Positions 1 to 12,800 of a DNA stretch of 64,000 nt are shown in pieces. How positions within the stretch are numbered: position 1 is the first letter of the stretch; every line of letters starts with the position of its first letter. The notes beneath the pieces are model-generated. The model saw nothing but the letters and a program-made list of their open reading frames with translations, was not told the DNA's origin and made no database searches. The DNA comes from Flabesymbios commensalis (lineage: Eukaryota > Annelida > Polychaeta > Terebellida > Flabelligeridae): assembly GCA_964017125.1 (NCBI GenBank), contig OZ024903.1, forward strand, positions 63,838,578 to 63,902,577, read 5' to 3'. Position numbers and translations under genes: made by a program.

Positions 1-873
1 GTGTATACATGTAGGTGGTGCCTGCTATGACAGTGTTGAAGTGACATAAAATAGTAGTGCCAAATCTTAATCACGTTTGATCACACTTGACTCTTAATCA
101 ACCTGATAGACCTTTACATATTTGGAACAATTTGCCTTGGTGTTGCATACATTAGATTGATACATATTCCAAGTATGTCTGGAGACCCATCAAGATACAA
201 GTTGTGTCGCAACCATAGGGCCACCAACAGAACAATTATATTTTTACAACTATTTCCCAGTCAATTCAAGCAATTGGAAAATCGATTTGAAAACTATGGC
301 ATTTTTATTTTATAACTGATGTTTAAGATCTATAAGATCTGAACACACTTTTCATGAGAAAAATATCCAAATTTAATTATTTGACTAACATAAGCATCTA
401 CCAAAATATTTTATCAATTACAGCACTTGGCATTTATTTTATTTCACCAGAGAAAAATTACCCCATGTAGCACTGAGCTATAAATGTTCAATCACTTGAG
501 GTTGTATATCCTACAGTGATACAATGTACACAGCTTCAAGTGACTGAAAATGTATGTGATTTGTGAAACTTAGGTCCCGACATATATCAGTGTTTTAAGA
601 TTAAAGGCATATTTTACTTTTAACAACTGGTTATCAATGCTATACAAGTGATAATAAAAAGTTAAACACACAAAATGGAATAGTCATCATCAGTGCTCTG
701 GGGGTTACAAAATATAGGCCTATATGTATACATGTATATACAGGCCTAGCAGAACAATGGTGAAAGCTTCACCTGCGCAGAAAGGGTTATTCAAAACTGT
801 AAATGTGGGAATAAACCATCATGTCTACATAAGTCTAGTGTTCAAACTTTTAACATTAGATCAGGTTATTTAC
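1..873. other. GPN1 last intron (partial), no recognised element
   Basis: AT-rich sequence left of the phase-1 donor at 873-872. I looked for the missing GPN1 terminal exon on the minus strand and did not find it. No repeat structure stands out. Confidence 0.5.
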
Positions 874-3800
874 CATCTTCAGAGACAACTTCATGTTCCT
901 CTTCATCATCATCACCTCCTCCAGGCGTCAGATACATACCGCTGGCACGTGGAGCAGTAGTCATTTGAGATTTTAGTGAAAGACCTGGAATTCAAAACAT
1001 TTATCTATTTACTAAACAGTTTCATCATCCACTGTGTGTGTCCCTCCGAAGAATTAACAAGATTATGACTGGTGGTTTGTAAGATACAAGAGAGCTCTAA
1101 CTGTTCTAGAAAAGAATTGACAGTTGAGAAGCTAGGCGAAACAAACTATTCTCAGTTGAAAGATGTTATTAAACTAGATGTTACATTTACATGGCAAATC
1201 TGATAGTCTCCACCTTCCACAATTAAAAGTTGATTGCCAATACAAAAACAATGTGGATATAATTATACTGGATGTGTGATGGCGGCCAATTAAAAAAAAT
1301 AATCAGGATAATCAGTCAGACAATGATCTGAGAAAGATTCACAAAGATATGACAGCGACAGCGGCAGCCATTTTGGATATAAAATAGCCAATTTTCAAAC
1401 TTAAACAGGGTAAATAATCAGAGAATGGTCTGAGAGAGTTTCATGAAGATTAGATAAGTATTGGTGACTGTAGAGAATGTACATGTACATTGATTTGTAA
1501 GGAAGGCGATATAGGATATATGCAAATTGACCAATTCTCCAAGTTGAACACCTAGTCAGGGCTCGAAATTGGACTAAATTTCCACTTGTCCAGTTGGACA
1601 ACCATCTAAAAAATCGACTAGTCCTTCCCAAAAATATAACTTGTCCTTCCTGATAATTGTAAAGCAGGGGCACTCATCCAGTAGGACAAGCTCATTGAAA
1701 CTGAACTCGTCCTTCCCAGATTTTTGGTCATCTCGGACGATCGGACGGGGCCAATTTCGAGCCCTGCTAGTGAGGCAATGTTCAGATGAAATATGGCGAA
1801 GATCGGATCAATATTGGCAACTGTAAAGTGATTTTATACGTCGATTTGAAAGGAAAAGCCATATTAGACATGTAAATTAACCAAATCTTGAACTTAAACA
1901 TGGTAATTCGTGAGAAAATGTTCAGAAAAAAATTAGAGATCAGATCAATATTGTCGACTGTAGAAAATGTTAATTTGTAAGGAAAAGAATCATGGCCATC
2001 TTGGATACGAATTAGCTATTTTGGTGAAGATCAGATATGTATTGCCAACTGTAGAGCGTTTAAGTCAAATTGTTGAATAATAATACATGTAATACTAATA
2101 ATTTTGTTTAAATCTTTGGCCTTGACCTTTGACCTTGACCTTTGGTAAAGAAGTTTTTCTGGCTGGAAAAATAAACAAGAGCCCGCTACCATTATTGAAC
2201 TTGACCGAGAACTGGCCATTATCAGCATGCAGAACAAATTTGAGCAGAAAACATGAAAAACTTGTCAAGGAAATGGTAACGCCAACATCGCTGAAGTTCA
2301 ATTACAATAGCCCAACTTTTTAAGTTAAAATGCGGGCTAAAAATGGCCACCACTTTCTTTAAAATCATTGAACTGCAATGAAAACCTTCTCATTTAACCA
2401 GGCAGGTGAGTGTCTACATTTGAAATCAGGATTAATTTGGACTTGCGGTTTATGAGATAAAAAGGTCTAAAAATTAAACAATGACCGCCAGTTTTATTAA
2501 AATCACTTAAGTATGACCATAACCTTTTAATTTCATGGTTAGGCAGGTAATTGCCACACATACGATTGATTCAGACTAGTAGTACTTGAGATAACGCACT
2601 CATAAGATCTGGAAAAAATAAAAAAGGGCTGCAACCACTGAATTGCAACAAAAACCTATTAATTCGGAGGCCATGTAGGTAAGTCCGTACAAAACAAAAT
2701 CAGGAGTGCTAAGGTCATAATCACTAAACAACATGTCTCCACCACGTGGTTTGTGGAGATTTAGAAATAACTGGAAGCACAAGTACGATACTATCCCAGT
2801 AAACACAAAACATTTGTATAACATTTATACAATGTTGGACCAACGTCGAAGACGTTGGGCCGACGTTGTATAAATGTTATAGAAATGTTTTGTGTTTACT
2901 GGGATGGGAGCCATAATTAATTATTAGGTGATCCGCAACTACAGTAAACGTAGCTGGGAGATATTACACAGTACCTGCCATATTAACTTCTACATCTTTC
3001 CCGACATCTTTCTGTAAATTTTGCAGCTGTTTTTGTTGGTTAGCTAAAAGTTCTGCCGCTTTCTCTTGCTTTAACTTCTCATAAGCTGGTTTGTAGTCTC
3101 TACAAGAGATAACATACGAGACTGAGTTAGTTGGAACAAACTGAATCATGGGTATGTCATAAGACAATCAGAAGCCTTGCATCACATAGTAAAATTCTCC
3201 CGCACTAGTTGGATAAAATTAATAACTGACAAATGGTTTGACTTGCCTATGACCCCATTTAATTTTCCACTTGATTATCATGTTCACAAGATACCAATTT
3301 CCACAACTATTGTCGAGCTGTTTAAGTGTAGAAATATTATCAACTATGTAGTTTGGAGAAAAAGTTAAAATTCAATAACTGCTGGTGCCATTCATCATTT
3401 GACAGGATTTAACTGTAACAATCGTGAATAAAATTAGGTGGTGAGCTGGTCCCTGTAGCATTTTAAAGAGAGCTAAATTGATCTGCCTGTGCCAAACACT
3501 ATTATCTTGTGTACTACAAAATATATGAACAGACTAACGTTTCATACTCCTTTGCTGCTGCCTCTATGCCAGTAAAAAATTCAGGTATACCAGATCCTGT
3601 CACCCCAGAAACACCTACTGTCTGAAAAAGAATATCTGACACATTATCCAATTGACAATATGATTTCATACAAATTATATCCATTGATTACGATTTATTA
3701 TCAAAAGTAAAAGTAGTACAAGTTTTCGAATAAAATCATATCATATCACCCAATCATTACCCTTAGGTTGTTGTAAAATTCATCTAGTACTAAACTCATG

Positions 3801-6800
3801 GAACGAGACAAGTTTGACACATATGATGTTTCCTGCTCGAGAGCTTCTTGGAAAACCTCAAAATCATTCATCCATTCAACAGCAAACTGGTGGTTCACAA
3901 TATCAATCTGCAACATAGATATTTCAAATAATTAATATATCATTATAAACACTAGTCTAATTAATATATCATTATAAACACTAATAAGAATATGTAGGTA
4001 TAAGACTAATCTCAATATATCTCAACTCACATATTATTAATGTATAATATATATAATTAACATAAAAATCAAATTCTTCTCAAATATCATACAAATAGTC
4101 AGTCCTCAAACACCATATTCAAGATTCACCTTCTAAAAAAAATTGTAATAGCAAGTATACACTCATTCGCAGTGTTCTGTCTCCGGCTGCACACATTCAA
4201 ACAAGGAATTTCAAATTGTGCCCGAGAAACACTCCACCATTGGCCAACCTAGTTTTCAGCCGCCAGTTGACACTTATGCGACAAACAATCAGAGAACAGA
4301 CAATCAGAGAAAGTCTAGCAGGACAGTGTTTTATAAACTGGCCAATCACAAGCTTATTTAAAATAGGTTGAAAAAAAGGGGGGCAGTGTATAGCAAGTAG
4401 CACACACACAGATCTATAGTAGCATATGCGGACTTTCACTTACCATTTATCTCCTATTTTCAGAATCCAAGTGATGTGCTAAAGCAGTGCGAAAAATGCA
4501 GCTACATATCTATTCCAAGCATGTTTCAAAGAACAAAATGTGCTGATATTTATAAAAAGTTATTAAAGGAAGCTCATTAAATAATACAATTTTGAAAATG
4601 CATATTTTGTCAAATGCTGTATAATTGTTTGTGTCATATACAGGTTGGAAATTCAAATAGAACAACAAATTCTGCAGCATAAGGGTAAAATATATCATTG
4701 GCAATCAAACACAGCGCAATCGCAATATTTTGAAAGGATTATGCCTACTGAAGATTATTTTCTCCTCACAGTAATATACGTTTAGATAGTCCAAGCACAT
4801 ACACAATCTTCTCACCTTATTCATAGCCACAAGGAAAGGGAGTTTGGTCTTGTAGAGTATACTGCACGCATACAACATGTTGGACATAAACGTAACAGGA
4901 TTAACACTCCGAGCAGTATCCATCACATAAACAACAACAGTGGGAAATTCAGATGCCTGAAATCATATATCAGTCTATTGTGCTATATGTAGTCTGTAAA
5001 CACATGATTATCATGCTTTTTTTATCACATTTTTTTCTCATTCAACATTAAATGAGGTATGGCTATTTTACGAGATTAGTTATCAATTATTATTTATGAA
5101 TTCTTCCATTTTAGCATCAAGACTTGCATTACATGTACCAATAATCAGTCACCATAATTATGAGCCAGTGTGCATAGAATAAAAATAATTTGGCTCTTGG
5201 ATATGAAAGGGTGTACCTGCCACTTTACAAAAGTGGGTACAAATTATTCACAAGAAATACAAGAAATTTATTAATGCTCACAACAAATCATCATCACTTA
5301 CATTTTATTACATTTTTAAAATGTTTATCAAAGAGAACACACTCACCAGTGCTTCTGTTATTATGTTTCCTGAAGCTGACCAAGTAAAGACTTCTATCTG
5401 ACCAGGTGTATCGATTAAAACATACCTGTAATTTCAAATTTTATTCAATTAAAGACCCATTGGAATAACTAAAAGTAATTACTCCTACACTTGCACACTG
5501 CATTACCACCAGATTATAGATTTACGTTCAATGCAATCCTAATGCATGTTTTTCTAGGATAAAATTCTTTATTTTATCATATGCATGCTTTAACCTTGAA
5601 ATAATGTCCGGCTATTGACACAATACACTTACACAATTTCTATTAAGAAAAATTCTGTACAGTACAGATCAGTTCAAAGTCAGGCCACGTCCGAATGACC
5701 TGACAAGAAAATGGCCTACTTTTCCCGACATAATATTCATGTTAAATCAGACTACTTGGGACAATCTCAAGTCCTGGCAAGATTTAGGCCAGGGCTCGAC
5801 ACTAACAGTTGTCGATTGCCCGGGGCAACTGATTTTAGGTGAGGGCAAGTACAAAATTACAGCCAGTGGCCCCTGGACAATAGCTTCAATTTGCAGCATT
5901 TTAAATTTCAGTGATTGTCACAACAGACAAAGCATGTCAGTGGCAAGTCGGGCAAGTGATAAATTTTGGGGGCAAGTACCCCAAATTTTTTTCTTCTCTT
6001 TGGGCAAGAAGATTTATTCAGTTAGTGTATAGCCCTGTTTAGGCCTCACCTAGTAATCACTATACATATTGAAAGCTGTTGGGAGACATTTGGGAAATTA
6101 TTCCGGAAATTGTTTGGCCATGCTTTGTCAGTCCAGTCAGGACATTTAACTTGTCGGACCACTTGGGCACGAGTCTGTTCACTCCAAATCAGAACTGATC
6201 TATACTGTACCTTCAGATGATGCTAGAAAAAAAATTGAAAAAAATGCAATGTGCCTCTGAACAATATCTAGTGCCTATACAGATACACAATTGCTGTGAA
6301 TATGAAAGCTCAGGCTTTAAAGCTATTTTTCCTGTGCTTTGACCATAAAAAATAGGTCAAGAGGAATCATCTTTGAAAATACTTTCTAGATTACATAGAC
6401 GAACAGATGTAAATGAAATCTCATATAAAATAGAGATTGTTAAGAAAACACTTTTATTTAACTTACCCCGCCATTAGCTTAATTTTAAAGCACAGAATAC
6501 TTACTGACACTCAGCACTTCTGCTTGTGATGAATTTCATAACCTGTATCAATAAATAATTATTAAGTAAAAATATATTAGAGTCTGACAGAGTGGTCTGA
6601 TAGTTGAAAACACTTCTAGACATAGGAAATACACACATACAGGTCACTTAAGCATGATTTGACTTATAGCATTTATTGCATAATCATGTTTTAACAATGT
6701 TCACCTTTAGGATTTTTTATGTTCTAAGTTCACAATTAATATCTATACATTGTACTGCTAATTATGAGGATGGTAATAAAAAAATAGTTCAAAGTTTAAA

Positions 6801-9800
6801 TCTAAGAATTCCCAGAGTGTACTGGTGATAATTCAAGATTTAATCGCCTTTTCACATATACCTGGGGAATACTCACAAAAATTCACATTCTATCAACGAA
6901 TTACCCAGTGACTAACCAGGGCACACAAAATACAGACTTGTCATAGCACTAGTAAAAGTGGCCAGAGACTACAAATCCCCCAAAAGAAAGAAATCCAAAC
7001 AAACTAGCCCATAAATAATATAAATAGAAATGTTGATAACTGTCAAATGCCACAGCAATATCTAGCCAACTGACTGGGCCAAGTATCCTCATTTCGCTGG
7101 ATGGAGTTTATTACAATGGCTATACGTGACTGGCAGCATGTGAAAAAACTGGGGATTATTGGCCCAGATAGAAAGGTGTAAATGGTCCATATCATCTTTT
7201 AATTAACTCATTAGTTAGCTCAAAGTTCATTAGTGTTTGAAATTTCTGAAATCTATGAAGAAGTTCTATGAAACATCATTATATCTATCGAACAAAACCA
7301 CCTGATCCAAAATACATGAAGAATTAACAGACTACATGCATTTTGAATGATCTGAGGTCCTAATGAGTCTAATTAGCTCATAAGTTCATTAGCGCTTAAC
7401 ATTTCTCAAATCTGTGAAGAAGTTCTATGAAGCATCCTTAGATTTATAAAACTTGCTCATTTTGCTGGACAGAATTTATCACAATGGCTACATGTGACTG
7501 ACAGTGCTGTGGCAAAACTGATTGAAGATCACTGGCCCTGATAGAAGCCTGGTGTTAATTTCTTAGACTAGAGGACCGATGGTCGAGTAGGTCATCTCTT
7601 AATTAGCTCATCAGTTCATTAGCTTTAAAAATTTCCCAAATCTATGAAGAAGTTTAGTGAAGCATCCTTAGGTCTATCCTTAGATCTATCAAACAACTAT
7701 CAGATCCAAAATACGTGAAGAATTCACAGATTAGATGCATTTTGAATGATCTAAGAACCTCATGAGCTTTATTGGCTCATAAGTTCATTAATAAATGAAT
7801 TTGGTAAATCTGTGTAGATATTTTATGAAGCATCCTTAGATCTATCGAACAAAACAAACAGAATCGAAAACCATCAGAAATTAACGGAAAAGATGGAATT
7901 TTATGTGAATTGTTGACAGCCAGATGACAGACATATGTCTACTGAGGATTCTTCATAGAGCCTCTACCTAGATTTGCACACTGCTAAAGCAAGAGATGAC
8001 CTAAAACACAATTCAAAATATTAATAGATAATATATACCTAGTATCAGAAATGCATTGTGTAGCATATTATGAATACAATTCTATAATACATATATTGTG
8101 CTTGACATAAAGACCTTTTGTACATGCACATGTATATATATTAAAACACATTATATTAAAAAGTTTTTTTTATTATTACTATTAAATTTTTATAAACAAT
8201 ACCAGTAATAATTTTCTGAGCACACTATTGCCAGCCTCGATGAGATAGATAGTGAGCATATGATTACTACTGGATTATTATAGGTGATATGTATTCGGCG
8301 ACGAATCGGTAAAACAAGTAAATAAATTTATGTGGCTCACGGTAGAATCTGCAATCAGCAGCTACCACTATTACACTGGAAAGGTTGCTCTGACACAGAT
8401 ATAAACATTTTACCTGATCAAATCTGGTAGCAAACAGATTTAGTGAGGTCACTATGCCACCATTTGGTCCAAGAGAATATCTGAAATTTCATCAAGGATA
8501 TCATACACCCTATATTGTTCATCTCTTTAATACTACATTTATGATGAGATAATCTAATTAATTATAATAAAATAATGCACTAATTGTGCAATGCCAATAT
8601 GATTTTACATGAGGACTTGTTTTGGGATTAAGAGTATAATGCCTGTAAAAGTTATTCAGTGGTCAGGCGCATATATCATCCTCTTTTCTTATCTCTAATT
8701 TTAATAGATAATTATAATGAGTGCCAAGCAACTGCTGTCTGTCTATCTGTCTGTCTGCTGCCAGCAGACAGACAGCAGACTGCTGGATACATTATTTACA
8801 AGTCAAATCAAGTCTTCTGTTGCTACAGACAAATCAAGTCATCTATTGCTAGCAGACAAACAGACAAGAAATGACAGAGGACAAAGGGTATTATCATGTA
8901 GCATAGCTGGTTGAAGGCTTAAACCTACTTCGTTATCACACTATGATTATAAATCCATACTGTTGTGGAGGGTATGTTACATGTATGTTTGCAAGTTTAT
9001 TCAAGCTAAGGTCAGATCTTTTTTTAACATTCAGGGATACATACATTAGATCAGCATCAACATTATGTCTTAACATCACAAAATAAATTTGTTTGGAAAA
9101 ATCTGGATGTCACCTTTGTGATTACAAATAAAACAATCACCAACAAATAGAATCGATATTTAAACATCTTAGTGATGGAACGGTTAACTTGTCGCTCCAG
9201 TGTATGAAAACATCACTGGAACATCTGACCAATTACGAGGTGTGACAAGAAGATCAGGTCACCTTCGCTAGTGATATCCACCTTCTATAATTTCAACTAA
9301 AATTTACAACTACAGCTGGCTATCAGTGATTATTGAAATTGGGATATACTCAGCAAACACAAGAAAACGTTGGTTTAATGTTGGTACAGCATCGTAAACA
9401 ATAGGACAAGAATAAAGCAGCATTGGTTTAATGTCTAGTGTCTGCTTGGTATGTGACCACAATTTAATTATCACTGTGTTATTTTATTTATTGAACAAAT
9501 GATAAAAAAAAATTGCAGTCACATAAAGTAATTGTCTGTAATATTTTCTAGGATGTCTGATGAGAAAAGTAATTAATGATGAACTAGTTATTCTGTTAAT
9601 ACCTGGTAATGTCAGGGATGAGATAAGCAAGATTCATCATGAGTGCCAGATTTTCTGTTTCTGTCTGATAATTTTTTTTTCCCCGTCCAAGATTCAATAT
9701 CATGGGGAACCTCTGTGGTAGAATGCTCAACTCCAGATTGTAAGGCTTTGTGTGTCTGGATGACCGCATCATCAGGGACCATTCTAGTACAAGATATGAC

Positions 9801-12800
9801 ATATCGTAGGCTTCAAATTGGTCGAGATGGCTCAACCAGTCCGAAGCCTACGATATATCATATCTTGTACGAGAATACAGACCCTGATTAAGAACTAGCA
9901 CCCTCATAAGGTTCTCTTGGACGAGTAGAGCCTGCCTGTGCACTGCAAAGTAGTGTTAAACCTGGCACATTCTAGAGAAATTATGAAGAACCAAGGAGAG
10001 TGACATGTGGCAAAGGAATTGGGGATGTAAAGTACCATCACATTTAGATCCCTTAAAATTACCAGTTGTACTGTATCAAGGATACTGTTTCATAACTTCT
10101 TTGTAGTTTACTGTATCTCTTATATCTGCAATCAAAACAACATCTTTAATTTATACAGAAGAATTATTGGTCATGAGCCTTTTCATGGGGCATACTTACT
10201 GTATATTTCGAGTGACAACTATTTCGATGTATGAATTCTGCTAAAAATTGTAAGAATGAACATTATTCCTTTTGAAACAATGTTTTGCATCTCATACCTT
10301 AACATGTTATATTTTATAAATTCCTTTAATATCATGTCATTATTATTTATATACTATTTTTTTTTTCCTACATGGGACTTACCAATATTGGCTGGATACG
10401 GCACTTCATGAACAGCAGGGTCTAAATTGATGACATACGGAGGCTTTTTCTTTGCATGAAGATGAGCAGTAAGTCTCTTAAAACAATAAAGTCAAATTAT
10501 CAATCAATAATGTGATTTTCCATACATGTTTTATTCCCTCCACGAACCTCTTAACACTATTAGGCAACAAAGCAGGAAAAAAATTGTTAAAACATTTTTG
10601 ATTAGCATTTCTTTCTTCAAGCTTTGACTCCCATTTATCATTGATGTATACATATTTTGCTGATCAATTTCAAATTTGATTAGCAACTGGCCACAATACA
10701 CCTTTTTCAATAACAACACGCCACACGGTGAGCAACGCTGAACTGTTTTAATCAGACAACTGTTACACACTTATCAATGACAACAAGCCACACAGTGAGC
10801 AACTCGGAACTATTTTAATCAGACAATTGTTCACTGCGCAAACTCGTGCAAGCATTCTATTGCATAGCTTTTAGCTATTAGCGATAATGAACAAAATTTT
10901 TACTGTACAGCTGTCAATACAGATGGATTTTTTTATGTAGCATTATTGTTCCTCTACAGCAAAAGATTGTGGTACATCATCATATCATTATAAAATAACA
11001 GAAAAGCAAGCAGATTTACATGCCGTTTTTATTTTGTAGGGCACTATAAGAAAGAGCACGGAGGGTTAAAATGATATATGTGACCCATCTGCACTTAGCG
11101 AGTCTCACGTCGGAAAAATAAATTATGTGAATGGTACCATTGGATAGCACAGAGCTGGATCTTTAATATGACACCAAGAATATGAAATTATGTTGACCCG
11201 AAGCTCAGCTATGACTATTTTAAGGACGCGAATAGGTCTAAATGAAAATGGAGAAAATTGGCTTTAAAGTCATGGCAAAAAATTGATTGTAAGCATTTTT
11301 TATTACAAATAAAATAATGGCTGATAGGCGGCCATTTTGAATTTTATCAACTTCAAATTTTTCAGGATGCATCCTCTCCTGAAACCTTACAATTTATTTG
11401 ATATTAATGGTGTAGCTATCTTGAGCGGTTTTCATGATATTCTGCAATATCAGGCCTGTCGAGGTGAATAATGGCCGATAGGCGGCCATTTTTAATTTTA
11501 TCGATTTGAAATTTTTCAAGATGCATCCTCTCCTGAAACCTCACAATTTGTTTTATAGTAATGGTGTAGCTATCTTGAGCGGTTTTCATGATATTCCGCA
11601 AAATCTTTCAGTCGGATTTACCGATGTTATAAATTAGGTCAAAGTGCTGGGTCAACTTGAAGGTCAAGGTCCAAAAACCTGAAAAGGCACAACTAGGGAC
11701 CTTAGAGAACATGTATGTGCAATATGACTGTCATCGGCCCAGTACTTTTCGAGATCTGCTCCGGAAACGAAGTGCGCGTCAAAACGTCTAAATAGGTCAT
11801 AGTTCTGAACCAGAAGTAGGTCAAAGTTCACATACCCCAAAAGGCACAACTAGACCCCCTAGGGGTGTTGTGTGTAAAATTTGAAGACAATCGGACAAGT
11901 ACTTTCAGAGATTTGCTCCGGAAACGAATTGTTTACGGACGGCCCAACGGCCCAACGCCGTCACATCATCATTTTCTCCTCTGCAACCTTGCGTATTGAA
12001 TTCAGATTAAAAATATTTTAACCCGTCCATTAGCCACCTGGAAGTAGCCCACATACCAAAAATTGTTATCCTAGCTTATTTTCTCACAAGTTATAGGCAA
12101 AAGAAGAGGCAAAAAAAAAACGGAGGTAGAATCCATAGCTCCCTTCGCTCACCTACGGTGACGGCGGGAGCTAAAAATAGTTCTTTATGGCCAAGCAGGA
12201 TTTTTCGGCAAAACCTGGAAATTTTGTATATAGGCCTATAGTTTTTAACGATTGATTTTTATAACCCAGGATGTGTACTTTCAGAATCTGCCGGGTGGAT
12301 TTTGGTTAAATTAGAACGTTTTTTAAAAATGGGTAAAATCCAAGATGGCCATTTTGAAAACAAATTAACAAAAAATCTGATAATCACAATCATGTGATAT
12401 CTCATTTCTGACTAATATTGGGGTGTAGAACCCATTTTTGGCCTTAAAATGATAATTCTAAGCTTTAAAGCATCAAAATTTGACAAAAAACAAAAATTTG
12501 TCATTATGCGCCCATATCATGCATATTGCCCATTTTCTCAACTTGTATGGAGCCGACATGCGACTCATTTCGTGCAGATGGGTCACATATAGGGTTATTC
12601 AACATTTCTCCACTTTTGTTAAATGAGTGCTGGGAGGACTGAGCGTATAAGTCATAATACATGTAAGTCTATGGGACGGGTATTATGTGTGGTGAGACGA
12701 GGGTACTGTCTTGCCGTGTCGTCCTCTCCGAGGCCGTGGATGGATGTACAGTAGAATCTCGTTATAACGCGAATCGTTACACCGCGATATCGGTTATAAC

